Shown piece by piece: positions 10,669 through 22,860 of a DNA stretch of 64,000 nt (within the stretch, counting starts at the first letter, position 1; the number at the start of each line of letters is the position of its first letter). The notes beneath the pieces were generated by a model that saw only the letters and a list, made by a program, of their open reading frames with translations, made no database searches and was not told the DNA's origin. The DNA comes from Sapria himalayana (taxonomy: Eukaryota > Streptophyta > Magnoliopsida > Malpighiales > Rafflesiaceae): the NCBI GenBank assembly GCA_029783825.1, contig JAREIK010012298.1:62001-126000 (forward strand). Reading direction: 5' to 3'. A program made the translations under genes and the position numbers.

Positions 10669-13600
10669 TCATCCAAGCATGTCTTTAAAATAAATGTGCT
10701 TCAATTTTGGCAGAGAATTTATAAAGATATCTTCATTTAAATCATAAGTATTACAATTGGCTAATAATACTTTTTTATTGTGATTGTTGTTATCAAATAG
10801 AATAGTTTTAGGATCAAGCAGCTCTTCATTTAAATCAAGCATCAGTCTTCTCAATCATATAGTATGGGGTTTTTGATTTAGTTATGAAGTATAAATGTAT
10901 TTTTTTAAAATTGTGGATAATGTTACTATTGATTATTTTTTGAAGTCCAAGATATGATAGAAGTGCCAAGAGAGAACATGTATCTGTATGTGCTTTTGAT
11001 GTCCACAATATAAAAATAATACCAAGAGAAAACACATACCCATATGTGAACTTGAAATCATCTAGACATCCACCAAGATCATTATCACAATGTGAAAATA
11101 TATTGACATTCATGGTTTTGAAGTATCTCAATCCAAGATATAGGGTTCCTTTGGCATATCTCAGCTCTCTTGTTGCACCAAAATGCAAGTAGTTTGGTGA
11201 GTGTATAAATCATGAGAGGATGTTTACTGAGTACACAATATCAGATATAGCGGTAGAAGCACACAGAAGGCTTCATACCAAATTTTTGTATTGACTTTTT
11301 AAAACAAATCTACCTCAATAGATTTAAGTTTTTGATTAGTTATCAGGGGTATGAAGACTGGATTATAGTTTTGCATCCTATATCTTCTTAAGATGCTATA
11401 TATATATATATATTTAGATTGATTAATTGTTACTCCTATTGAGTCTTGATGTATTTTCAATCCTAGGAAATGATATAAAAGTCCCTGTCAAACATTTTAT
11501 ATTTCTCCACCATGCCCTTAAAAAACGCAACCATTTCAATATCATTACTTATAAAAATGAAACCATCCACATAAATAGTAATAACTAATATTCTAGTTTT
11601 ATTATATCTTCTAACATATAACGTAGGCTCACTCATGCTTCTATTGAAATTTTGACTCAACAGATATGTGTTGATTTGAGTGTATCAAGCATGATGTGCT
11701 TTTTTCAACCCATAAAAATCTTTATTTAGTTTATATATATACTGTTTAGGCCCTTTTTTTAACAAATATAGTGGGTTAATAAATGTAAATCTTTTTTTTA
11801 GATCACCATTCAAGAAGGCTGACTTAATATTTTATTGCCATAAAGGTCAACCTCTCATCTACCTACTTCAATTACAAGTCTTACAGTCTCCATTCGTGCA
11901 ACTATGGAAAATATTTCAAAATAGTCAAACTCAATATTTTAAGTGTAGCCTTGGTCTACTAACTAGGCTTTAAAGATGGATTTATTATGATTTTAAACAA
12001 CTATTTGACTCTTATTATATGTCTATTCTGGGCAATTATACTGATGTCCAAGTCTTATTTTTTTCAATAATTTCTATTTTCTTTTTATGGCTAGTATACA
12101 ATCTTGATGAATTAAACTCTCGTCAAAGTTAAAAGGCTCTTCTGTGGTGAAATTACACCATTCATAGATGTCCTCTAGTGTTTTGTATTAAATAAGTGTA
12201 GTTACAACACATTAAGATTTAGAGGAATAGGATTTAGAAACATAAGGTAAACTAATTCAGAGGTAATAGGTACATAGTTGGGCTGGCAGCTATCTTTTGA
12301 GATTTATGAGTTTAATATTGGCATTATATTTTGAGGTTGATTTACCTATAAGTATTGATGTTGATACTTAGCACTATATATTTCTATAATTCAAATAGCT
12401 TTTTCATTAAATAATATATTGTTACTTATAAGAAATGTGTTGGTATCTAGTGAATACATTCTATGCTCTTTAGAGTGTGGGCTATATCCAACCAGGATAT
12501 ATTTTAGATTTAAGTTATCTAACTTTTTTCTTTTATATTTTGGAATTTGATCATAACATAGACTTCCAAAATTTTTTATATGATGGATACTTGGTTTCCT
12601 TCCACTCCAGACATGCACTAGAGTGAGATCATTCAGGAAATAATTAGGGCATTTATTTAGCAAGTAAACAATTATGTTTAATGCTTTTACCCAAAAATGT
12701 TTGAGCAGATTCTTTTTTGCAAATATTGATCATTTTATTTCTACTATATTTTTATTTTTTTCATTGTACAATACTATTTTTTTGTGGTGAATATGACACA
12801 TTCAATTGACTCATAATTCCTTTAATTTAATATGAGTTAAAAAACTTCATTAAGAGGAATTTAGTACCTCTATCCATTTCGAGGTTTTCACAATCTTTCC
12901 ATATTACCATTCCACCATATTTAAAAATTTTACAAAAATATCAAAAGTTTTAGATTTGAATTTTATAAAATAAACACACATCATCTTTGTTCAATCATCA
13001 AAAATAGTATAAAATAGATCTCATTTACAAGTTTTGGAACTGACATTGGTCCACATATATTTGAGTGGATCAAGTCAAGTGGTATGGATGATCTTCAGGC
13101 ATCTTCCTTTGGAAAGTTGTCTAAACTACTTTTCTAGTGCAAATTTGTCACAAATGAAAGTGAGTATACTTAGTCTAGAGGGAATGCCACTTACCATACT
13201 TTTATAGGTGAGAAGATTAAAGCTTCTACAATTTAAGTGACTCATCCTTCTATTCCAGAAATTTAATATATGTAACTTATGCATATTGAATGAAATGTGT
13301 ATATTATAATACATTGGTTTCGTTCAATTTTTGTGTGTCCTTGTCATATATAACACATTGGTTTCATTCAAATACTAACATATACATTTTCTGAAGAAGT
13401 TGTCCTACACTCAATTGATTTTGGTCTAAGTTAAGAACCAACAAAATATCATCAATGATCTTTACTCCTAAGGGTGCAATGATAGATCTTGCCCTTTCCA
13501 TTTATATCAACAAGGTTTTAATTACTCATTTTTACTTATAAACTTACATAGAATTGTAGGTTTACAAACAACTCTATGTTTTTAGACATATGATTTGAAC

Positions 13601-14380
13601 AACCACTATTTAGGAACCAAACACTATGTGATAGAGCATTAAAAGTATTTAAAAAATATAAGAGGTATTCCCCTGAGGATTTCTCATCTACACAACTAGG
13701 TGGTAGAATGTGCTTTTGTATATAATCTTTATAAGAGTGCAAGTATTTTATAGATGTATTATTTCTTAGGCTTATACTAATAGTCATTTTCTGAGTGGTT
13801 AGTCCTCTTACAGATGTTGCATGTGTAAGAAGAAAATCTCTGAGTAGATGTGTTTGGTCTTATTACAGTAGGTAAATTTATACCTCAACCTTTCTGTTTA
13901 TCTTGATTGGAGCATCTGGTTGGCATTTTTTGCATTCTATTTTGTTTCATCAAAACTTTGTTTTAAGAGAGTATGAAATGAATTTATTTTGAAGAGCATC
14001 TTCTATAGTGGCTTCTATTCATTTGATTAGTTTTTGTTCATAAGAATTTAATGAGTTAAGGAGCTAAGGAGCTCCTGCAGGCTAAATTTAGAAAGATTTT
14101 TGATCTCAATGACTATGACTATGAGAACAATCATGTAAGTCAAACTTATAAGAATTTATTCAACTAACCTTGTTCTAGACATATTTTCTACATGTATTTT
14201 AAGTTGATTTACTATGTCAACAAAAATGGCAAAATATATATTAAGAGAATCCGATTCTTTTATTTTTAGATTCTCAATTTCTTTCATTAGAGATTGAAGT
14301 TTGATTTCATGAGCTCTTTTATCTCCTTTGAATTCTTTACGAAGGAAGAGACATGCATCATTGGCCTTAATTGTTCCCAT
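10669..14380 (-). pseudogene. Copia gag-pol polyprotein remnant (element A)
   Basis: The remnant would have encoded gag, aspartic protease, integrase, reverse transcriptase and RNase H of a Ty1/copia element. Readable islands are spread over several frames. RNase H shows the HCDNDLGG and AHTDTCSLLAL regions, with clear substitutions relative to family motifs such as the expected DSDWAG and STTEAE. The integrase C-terminal island has the FGSLCYDQIPKYKRKKLD pattern typical of copia. The protease has Asn where the catalytic Asp of DSG is expected (FLNSGCSNHMS). Damage is therefore in catalytic residues as well as in frame. No island exceeds about 120 codons. Confidence 0.8.
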
Positions 14381-14789
14381 TATTTTGGGAAAGATTGCAT
14401 GGGAAAAATAGCATTGGTGACACTATGTTAGATGAACAACAAACAATTCAACATAGAACTAATATTTGATATTATGAGACCCAAATGCTATTTTCTCTCC
14501 TATCTCTCACCTCCCATGTTTTCTCTAAAAAAAATTCTAAAATCTTCTTTTTTTCGTGGAAAATCCAGCCTTGGAAGGCTAGATTTGAGCAATGGTGAAG
14601 ATGAGCTGTGTTTTGGTACTTAAAAACACTTATTGATATCAAGATATTATCGATATATAAGATGAGCCATAAGCGACCACCCAATATCTCTCCCCATAAA
14701 CATAATCCAAAACATGCCGAAAGCTCTCCCAATATAGACGCGATGGTCACGACACCATTCAAAAAAAAACAATAAATCTTCAAAGTTTA

Positions 14790-16235
14790 AGTAGAAAATG
14801 AGATTTGCAGTATGCTTGGAAAATAATTCTTATGCTATAGAATTCATCTTCAATGGTGGTAATACACAACGAAAGATATACGATAAGTTTTTTGTTGATT
14901 CAAATGAACTCCTCAAAAATAATCATGCGAATGGAAATATATCTGTCAATTGGAAATGTAATCATTCTGATGACAATATACGTCATCTAGGTAAAACAAA
15001 CAAAGTTTTAATCAAAAATTATGATAATCGAGCTTCTGATGTTAACACAAAACCTAATAATGGTGATTTTAACATTGGTTTTGCTCAAAATCTTCTCGAT
15101 AATATGTTAAATCTACACTTTGTTGATAGTTGTTGCAAAAACAATGTGAAATATATGAATGATTCCAAAATGGATGCCTCTACCTCTCAAAATCCCCTCA
15201 ACAGTAAGTCCAATCGACTCTCATTTGATAATTGTGATATTCGAGCTTCAGATGTTAATAGAGAATCAAATAATAGAGAATTTAACATTGGTTTTGCTTG
15301 AAATACTCTCGATAGTATGTCCAACAATCACTCGGTGGATAATTATTACAAAAACAATATGAATTTTATGCATATTTCTAAAATGGAAGCTTCTGCCTCT
15401 CGAAATCCCCTCTACAGTAAGTCCAATCTACATTTGGTTGAAAATTACAAAAACAACATGAATTTCACTGAATTGGAAGCCTCTGGCTCTCAGTTTTTAC
15501 TTTATTCTGATGAATTCTTTGAAAAGATTGGCATGAAAGTCCCAAAAATGAGTAAATCAAATATGAATTCTGGAATAAATGGAAAAAACTACCTCTACTC
15601 CTAACCATCCACAATCTTTTGGCAAGAAAAGAGTTATGTGGAGTAATTTGTTCTCGGGTAACAGAACCTTGGGAGAACACTACCAAATTAACATATTTTC
15701 CCTCAAAGCATATTGGAAATGCATATTTTAAAAATGAAGATATTCAACACGACATTGAAATTTGGAAAAATTGCCTATTCAGTTATTTTATTACGAAAAA
15801 TCCTAGATTTGGCTTACTCAAGAAGTTTATTGATGAACAATAGAAGATTAATGTTCAAATTGTTCAACATCCCAGTGGATGGATTTTATTTAAATTCAAA
15901 ACTACGATGGAAATGAAAGAAGTGTTAAAAGTCAGCTCATATTTAGTCTTTGGCAAAGCTTTGCATATCAAGCCACTTTCGCCCAAATTAATCTATATCT
16001 ACTACTGTTAAAAAAATGGTCAAAATTCTAATTTGGGCGAAGTTTCCAAACTTCCCCATATATTTATAAAACCCAATTGGGATAAGTAAAGTAGCCAGCT
16101 ACATAGGGTAGCCCTTGCAATGGATAAACTAACCACTAGTGCTTCAAGAATCACTTATGCTAGAGCACTAATGGAAGTTAATCTTAAAATATTTTTTCCT
16201 AACGAAATCTTTCTTGACTTTCTGAATGGTTAAAA
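14790..16235 (+). pseudogene. DUF4283-type gag/ORF1 remnant with internal repeats
   Basis: An open frame begins at 14798 and runs 167 codons to a stop at 15299. It resumes in frame or nearly so to about 15604. This part contains repeats of about 70 residues: the RASDVN...NIGFA and NPLxSKSN blocks each recur. Downstream, at about 15735-16225 in broken frames, the protein resembles DUF4283 domains found in plant LINE ORF1 and gag-like proteins. Readable islands are IEIWKNCLFSYFI, GWILFKFKTTMEM, AKFPNFPIYL and MDKLTTSASRITYARALMEV. Order and spacing fit DUF4283. The role would be nucleic-acid binding for retrotransposition. No endonuclease or reverse transcriptase follows, so this is a 5' fragment or a broken copy. 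The repetitive N-terminal part is not something I recognise. Confidence 0.6.
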
Positions 16236-16539
16236 AATTTGTCAACCGGTAAGTAATGAAACCTCACTCTATTCTACAATTTTTGTTTTTTATTTGGACA
16301 TAAGATGAATAGCTGCTGAATGAAACACATTTCTCAGAAGCAACAAGGATCATTCTGAATCATCACACCTCAAAAGGGATGTTTTGGCAAAAAAGTAAAA
16401 AAATATAAAATATATGAGAAATACCTAGTCAGCTAAAGTAAGCAGAGAGCATGAAAAGAAATCTGAACTATATATATTAATCTATATTCTTACCCCTGAT
16501 ATGTAAGAATGTGCATTGAAGCTTCTTCCATCATTATCG

Positions 16540-16850
16540 AATGTAAGAGTGGTATATGCATGGGGGTTCGATTCTGAATATAAGGGTGGCATATGCATGG
16601 GGATTCGATTCTGAATGTAAGTGTGACATATTGTTTCCTTATGTATCATTTCGGCTTATAAGGGATGAAAAGGATGACAAATTATATTTTTGTGAATGTA
16701 ATGGTGACAAATTATATTATTATGAATGCAAGGATGACATATTGATTGTATTATTAATATTAATTTGTAAGGGTGACATATTGTTTATTCATATAATTTT
16801 AGGAAGGGATTACCATATGAGTGAGGGTGGCAAATTGTATCTGCATGTAA
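16540..16850 (+). repeat. Short degenerate tandem repeats around GTGGCATATGCATGGGG
   Basis: The block GGTGG(C/T)ATATGCATGGGG-TTCGATTCTGAAT appears twice (about 16549-16620). It is followed by several copies of an AAGGGTGACATATTG- or AAATTATAT-like phrase to about 16840. An open frame of 111 codons results; it has no domain and is Cys/Asp-repetitive, so I do not call a gene. Confidence 0.55.
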
Positions 16851-17059
16851 ATCTAGGTATACTTATTTTTAATTTATTTTTAATTTTGTGAATTTTTTAA
16901 AAATATCAAAATTTTAGTTTCTAAATTTAAAAATTATGGGGAAAATCCCAAAACATAACATAATTATTCCAATAAAATATTTTGTATTTGGTGATAAACC
17001 ACAATTATTGATTGAGGCGACAACGGTCATCGGAATACCAAAAAAGTGCATCGATCATC

Positions 17060-17122
17060 AGTCATTGGTCATCAGTCATTAGTCATCGGTCATCTGTCAC
17101 CGGTCATCTGTCACCGGTCATC
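17060..17122 (+). promoter_or_regulatory. Nine tandem 7-bp GTCA (TGAC-core) units upstream of peptide gene copy 2
   Basis: Nine consecutive 7-mers of the form (A/G/T)GTCA(T/C)(T/C), ending about 171 bp before the ATG. Each has GTCA, the complement of the W-box core TGAC. Clustered W-box cores suit WRKY binding, and genes for PIP-type peptides are known to respond to immune elicitors. The link is inference. The homologous site on the other arm has only three units. Confidence 0.5.
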
Positions 17123-17195
17123 CGGAATAAAATATGGCAACAACGAAGACGCACAAAAAATAAAATCCAACGGTGGCAATGGCATCGCTAAAATC

Positions 17196-17203
17196 TATAT
17201 AAA
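17196..17203 (+). promoter_or_regulatory. TATA box of peptide gene copy 2
   Basis: TATATAAA lies 91 bp upstream of the ATG at 17294, giving room for a 5' leader of about 60 bases. It is downstream of the 7-bp array, a normal core-promoter order. Confidence 0.6.
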
Positions 17204-17293
17204 TGTTTCATGTGCATGCGAATGTCCATTAATACATTCCAATCCAAATGTGCCCCTGATCACCATACGTCCACACCCACACGTCCTCCGGCC

Positions 17294-17548
17294 ATGGCTA
17301 CTCGATGGTCAATTCCCATTTTATTGATCTCTCTGGCTTCCATGCCCTTCTCCACCATCGAGGCCAGAAAGCTGCCGATTAAGCAAGACGACGACGCCAA
17401 TGCTGTTTCATCTTCTCTCCTTGCTGGTTTCGTTGTGGTGAACTCTGTGCCTCATTCTGTACCCAACGTTTCCGCAACTAACAGTGAGAACCCCAAGGAA
17501 AACAGTCGACTTCTCCGATCAGTTCCAAGTCCCGGCCAGGGCCATTAG
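17294..17548 (+). CDS. Small secreted signalling-peptide precursor (PIP/PIPL- or CEP-like), copy 2
   Basis: Single-exon precursor of 84 aa. The start at 17294 (gccATGGct, strong plant context) is preferred over an in-frame ATG at 17210 because the homology with copy 1 and the signal peptide begin here; the upstream extension is not hydrophobic. Residues 1 to about 23 are a signal peptide with the LASMPFSTIEA end identical to copy 1. A dibasic/acidic KLPIKQDDDA segment follows, then a variable linker, then ENSRLLRSVPSPGQGH identical to copy 1. The expected role is as an apoplastic peptide hormone of the PIP/CEP type, sensed by a receptor kinase. Expression is supported by a good TATA box, a TGAC-core array and a pyrimidine-rich 3' flank shared with copy 1. 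The exact family is uncertain because SVPSPGQGH fits neither family consensus perfectly. Confidence 0.75.
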   Translation: MATRWSIPILLISLASMPFSTIEARKLPIKQDDDANAVSSSLLAGFVVVNSVPHSVPNVSATNSENPKENSRLLRSVPSPGQGH

Positions 17549-18055
17549 ACTGCTATTATGATTTTTAGAGGGGCAACTACTTCGTTACGTTATTACTGCT
17601 ATACGTTTTCATCTTCACATATTGTACTTTTATCTGTGAAATCTTCTTCTCCTAATCTTCTATGTGACTGTTGGATTATTGCAAGCATCTTCCTTGCACA
17701 ATACACTCTGCATACAGAGAGAATTTCTCAATAATTTCATTGGATAGATGTCACCCAATTAATGCTTATTTAATAAATCTGTTTTTGAATGGCGCTTTGA
17801 TTTTCTGCTACTTACATTTATTTTTTGAATAATCTAAAAAATTCTTTTTTTTTTCATATTTTCTAAAAATTCGTTTACAACTTTCTTCTTGCAAGCCATT
17901 CAAAGCCCCACCGGCAAGGCTAAAGGATTTGTGCTAGATTGCGCTAAAGATTTGCTTGTACATGCAGCTTTAGTTTGTGCGCCAAGTTCTGTCACTTGCA
18001 ATTAATCAGATTAAATTGCATAAAATTAAAGAAGATTGGAGATTAACTAAATAAA

Positions 18056-18394
18056 AAATCATCAAAGAAGGGAATGTCAACGTGAATCACACTACTTATT
18101 TGACTAACTATTAAAGTATAGTGAGGCACTACTCATTTGAATGTGTAAAAAATTACTATGTTTTGAAGCACTTCTTAATTGGCCGAGTAAAAAATTACTT
18201 TGTTTTGAAGCAGTTAATTCACTAAGTAAATAATTAAATGTGATTTGAAGCACTAAACACATCCATTACTTCGAATCTTGTTATTACCATTTGCATTCGA
18301 GGGGGTATTCCGTATTCATGCTTGACAATATTTCAATGCAAATGACACTAGCAATCAAAAAATCTTAAATAAAATAATGTCAGTTCTAGATGTG
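18056..18394. other. Short intergenic stretch with ~60-bp degenerate repeats
   Basis: The phrase AAAAAATTAC(T/A)(T/A)TGTTTTGAAGCA occurs at about 18149 and 18187, with a weaker copy near 18228. No gene. Confidence 0.5.
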
Positions 18395-18399
18395 CTTTG

Positions 18400-18827
18400 T
18401 GTAATGGAGTCAAGCCCACTTTCTCTTTTAAAGACTGCCGGACAATTTAAGACAGAAAAATGCAACCTTTTATTACTTTTCGTTTTTGACGCAATGCTTT
18501 AATTAAACCGTGCTGTATCTCTCCATAATATCGAAGAAGCGAGGCAGACATACGGGCGCGGCAGTTCTTGCATATGCTTGTTTATATATATATATATATA
18601 TATATATGTAATCTGTCTGGGAATAAAAATATCAGAGTGATCAGTGAAGCAAGTGTGTTTAATGTTCTCATTTTTACTTCTCATATTTTTCTATTAAGAA
18701 TATCTTCATTTTATAAATAATCCTTGTTTGTGTATTTTTGAGAGAATATATTCTTGTTTATGTGGTTAAATCATAGAAATAAACATAAATGAATCTTTGT
18801 TTATTTCAACCACATATTTCATCTACA
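18400..18827 (+). repeat. 5' LTR of copia element B
   Basis: 428 bp, TGTAATGG...ATCTACA, with a (TA)n stretch near 18586-18607 that is shorter in the 3' copy. Similarity to 22861-23314 is clear through the whole length, with indels. Confidence 0.88.
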
Positions 18828-18874
18828 AGTGGTATGAGGTTATTACTTGGATATTGTGGTTGGAGTTGATTTAA

Positions 18875-21800
18875 AGATGGAGTCGTTATGATTAGACTAA
18901 TCTCATCTAATTATTATATTTGGAAACTAAGAATGGAATATATTCTTTATTGTAAGGATTTATATGTGCCAATTGATAGATAAAAATAAATTCATAAATA
19001 TGTCAGAAACTGAATGTAAGATTATGCACAGAAAAATAGTAGTCCTAATCAGACAATGGATAGACCAAAGTGTGGTTCATCATTTATCACAAGAGACTGA
19101 TGCTATCGAGCTTTGGAAAAAATTAGAATCCATGTATGAACGAAAGACTGCATCAAATAAAGTCACTTTGATTAGAAGGCTAGTAAATCTAAGTATAAAA
19201 ATGGACACAACGTGGCATAGTACACCAGTGACTTTCAAGGATCGGTGAACCAGTGACTTTCAAGGATGAGTTGTAAGCATTGTTATTTTTGAGTTCTTTG
19301 CCAAACAGCTGGGATATTTTAGTTATCTCTCTTAGCAACTCTGCTCCTAATGGCACATTAACCATGGATATAATAAAATATAGCTTGTTTAAAGAAAAAG
19401 TCATAAGGAAGGAACAAAGAATATATTATGACCCCGAGATTCTTGTTACAGAGAATAGGAGAAGAGGTAAAAATAGAGGACCAATGGAAGGGTAGTGGTA
19501 AATCTAGAGGCTGATCGCAAACCAGATGAATGTTTAGTGAAAGATGAAAGTGTTATCATTGTGGCAAGGAATGACATATCAAAAGAAATTATTATGCTTG
19601 GAAACAAGAACAAAAAGAAGGCAAAAATCAGAGGAAAGATGAAAATAATAATACCACAACTGCTTTACTTGATGAAGACGTAGCAATTCTAATTTTTGGA
19701 TATAAAGAATATCTACATGTAACAGATAATAAGGTTGAGTAGATTATTGATACAGCAGCCTCTTATCATGCTACTCCTAATAAGGAGTTTTTCACATCGT
19801 ACAAGCCAGGAGACTTTGGACCTGTGAAGATGGGCAACACCAGCTACTCAAAGATTATGGGTATTGGTGATGTTTGCATATAGACTGTTGTTGGTTGTTC
19901 ATTGACTCTGAGAAATGTGTGGCATGTTCCCGACTTACGTCTTAATCTTATTTCTTGAGTTACCTTGGATCAAGAAGGATATGTGAATTACTTTGGTAAT
20001 GATAAATGGAAGCTTACTGAAGGATCTTTAGTAGAGGCAATGTTAGAAGTACTCTCTATAGGGCAGTCATGAAAATCTATGGAGATGAATTGAATGATGC
20101 TGAAGATGGTTCCTCTCTAAATTTATGGCACAAAATATTGGATCACACGAGTGAGAAATGGTTAAATATTCTAGCCAAAAGGCTCTTATTCCTTTTACTA
20201 AAGGAAATAGTGTGAACCCTTGTGATTATTGTTTATTTGGAAAACAACATATAGTTTCGTTTTTTAAATCTTCAAAAAGGAAATATGATGTTTTGGATTT
20301 AGTTTATTTTGATGTTTGTGGTACATTTGAGATGGAGTCCTTGGGTGAAAATAGATATTTTGTCACATTCATTAATGATGCATCAAGAAATGTGTGAGTT
20401 TATCTGTTAAAGGCCAAAGATTAAGTGTATTAATTTTTTTAGAAATTTCATGTTGCAGTTGAACGAGAGACATAAAAGCTTTTAAAGTATCTTCGTACTG
20501 ATAATGGAGGTGAGTATACATCAAAGGTTTTTAGAAACTACTGCTCATCACATGACATTAAACATGAGAAAATAGTTCATGGTACTCCACAACACAATGG
20601 TGTTGCAAAAAGGATGAACCTCATCATTGTTGAGAAGATAAGATACATGCTAAAAATGACAAAGCTACCTAAAGTGTTTTGGGGTGAAGCTATTCGTATT
20701 GGTTGTTATTTGATAAATAGGTCTCCCTCAGTTCCATTGGAGTTTGACAGTCAAGAGAAGGTATGGACAAGAAAAGATGTTTACAAACATCTTAAGATTT
20801 TTGGGTGCAAGGCTTTTGCATATGTACCTAAAGAACAAAGGCCAAAGCTTGATGACAAAGCTTTTCCATGTATCTTTGTTGGTTATGGGAATGAAGAGTT
20901 TGGGTATAGATTATTGTATCCAGTGGAAAATAAGATTTTCAGAAGTAGAGATGTGATATTTTATGAAGATCAAATGATTTCAGATTGTAAGAAGACTGAA
21001 AAGGTGAAAGTTATCAGTAATGGTGTTATTGATCCTACAATTATTTATTTTCCTTTATAGCATGCTATAGGTGGGGAAGCAGAGATGACTAGTGATGATG
21101 CACCAGAGACAAAGATTGATTATGAGATGCTAGAGAGCGATCAAGCTGTTGAGCAGGGGGAGCAGCCTCCTCAACAAGTCATTTATGAGTTTCAAATTAG
21201 AAGGACAAACAGGAAGAGTCATCATTCATTCAGGTATCCTTCTTCAGAGTATATGTTTATTATTGATGAGGGGGAGCCAGAGACCTTTCAAAAAGTACAG
21301 ACTCATGTAGATAAGGTAAGCTAGATGAAAGCTATGCAGGAAGAAATGCATTCTTTGTTAAAGAATGACTTTTATGAGTTGGTGAATATTCCAAAGGGCA
21401 GAATGACATTAAAGAACAAATGGATGTTAAAGTTGAAAAAAGATAGTGATGAAAGATTGCTGAAATATAAAGCTCATTTCGTAGTGAAAGGTTTTTGGCA
21501 GAAAAAAAGGTATTAATTTTGATGAGATATTCTTTCCAATTGTAAAAATGTCTTCTATTAGAGTTTTGGGTTTGATTTATAGTTTAGACCTTGAGCTTGA
21601 ACAGTTAGATGTGAAGACTACTTTTCTTCATGGTGATTTGAATGAAAAAATTTAAATGTCACAACCAGAGGGGTTTGAAGTAAAAGGTAAGGAGCAAATG
21701 GTATGCAAATTAAAGAAGTCTTTATGGGTTGAAGTAAGCGCCAATGCAGTGGTACAAGAAGCTTGATTCTTTATGGTGAGCCACGAGTATAAGAGGATAG

Positions 21801-22813
21801 ATACAGATCATTGTGTTTATTTCAAAAGTTTAAATGATGGTAACTTCATTATTCTTTTACTTTATGTTGATGATATGTTAATAGTAGATAATGAATCAAG
21901 ATTAATTGACAAGTTGAAAGATAAGTTGTTCAAGTATTTCGATATGAAAGAATTAGGGTCTGCAAAACAAAAGTTAGGCATGTGAATTACTCGAGATAGA
22001 AAAGTAAAAAAGTTGTGGTTGTCACAAGAAAAGTATGTTGAACGCATGCTTGAAAGATTCAATATGAAAGATGCTAAGCCAGTTAGCATACCTCTAGCCA
22101 ATCACTTTAAGCTTAGCAAAAACTTATGCCCTGCTACAACAAATGAAAAGAAAAAAATGGTTGCTATTCCATACTCCTCAGTAGTGAGAAGTCTTATGTA
22201 TTGTATGGTTTGTATAATGCCTGATATTGCACATGCCGTTAGTACTGTGAGTAGATTTCTCTCAAATCCAGGAAAGATACATTGAGAAGCTGTGAAATGG
22301 ATCTTCAAATATTTGAAGGGTACTTCTAAAATGTGTTTGAGTTTTGGGGGTTTAAAATCAATGTTATAAGGCTTTATAGATGCTGACATGGTAGGTGACC
22401 TAGATAATAGAAAGTCAACTTCTGGTTATTTATTTATTCTTGCAGGGGGAGCTGTTTCATTGCAATCTAAGTTACAAAAATGTATCGCTTTGTCTACTAC
22501 TTAGATAGAATATATACCAGCAATTGAAGCAGCAAAAGAGATGTTATGGATGAAGAAATTTATCCAAGAGCTGGGCCTGTTGCAAGATGAGTATGCTATG
22601 TTTTGTGATAGTCAGAGTGCTATGGACTTGAGCAAGAATACTTTATATCATTCTCATACAAAGCACATTGATGTGAGATATCATTGGATATGATATGTCA
22701 TTGAAAAATAGCTTATGAATCTTAAAATTCACACAGATTTTAATTCTTCTGATATGGTGATAAAAGTTGTTACCAGAGAGAAGCTAAAATTTGTGCCGGG
22801 TCAGCCGGCATGA
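18875..22813 (+). pseudogene. Copia gag-pol polyprotein of element B, multiply interrupted
   Basis: Gag (about 18875-19500) shows YYIWKLRMEYILYCKDLYVP and LWKKLESMYERKTASNK, typical of copia UBN2-type gag. A zinc knuckle at about 19545 reads CYHCGKE then a stop then HIKRNYY, with the last Cys changed to Tyr. Protease (about 19740) has IIDTAASYHATP. Integrase lies at 20100-20960, with LRTDNGGEY and GTPQHNGVAKRMN islands and FWGEAIRIGCYLINR. Reverse transcriptase (21325-22100) has KWMLKLKKDSD, AHFVVKGF and YVDDMLIV. RNase H (22290-22800) has STT, then a stop where Glu-Ala-Glu is expected, and KHIDVRYHWI. Single-base changes to stops occur in all domains, so no full protein is made. Confidence 0.88.
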
Positions 22814-22860
22814 GATCTAACCGAGACAATCTCCTCTTATGTTGGGGTGGAGAGGTAAAT

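Larger units (their letters stand above)
10308..14450 (-). mobile_element. Ty1/copia element A, truncated, minus strand
   Basis: Decayed copia element read right to left. From right to left the minus strand shows gag (14156-14380), a protease motif (WFLNSGCSNHMS, ~13600), GAG_pre-integrase (13126-13314), the integrase C-terminal region (12391-12663), reverse transcriptase (11463-11660, YVDGFIF in place of YVDD), RNase H (10835-11188) and a C-terminal tail (10669-10854). A putative 3' LTR follows at 10308-10638. The right side stops inside gag near 14450 with no LTR. It is the same family and orientation as the fragment at 30045-33028. Frameshifts and stops are too many for activity. Confidence 0.85.
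17060..18055 (+). repeat. Right arm of ~1-kb inverted duplication carrying a peptide gene
   Basis: Aligns in reverse complement with 3010-3996 across promoter, coding sequence and 3' region. The matching end is near GATTAACTAAATAAA at about 18040-18055. The arms are about 13 kb apart and the genes point outward. Confidence 0.9.

Noticed and set aside
17210..17293. N-terminal 28-residue extension of peptide gene copy 2
   Set aside because: Not conserved as protein in copy 1 and would bury the signal peptide; the ATG at 17294 is in better context.
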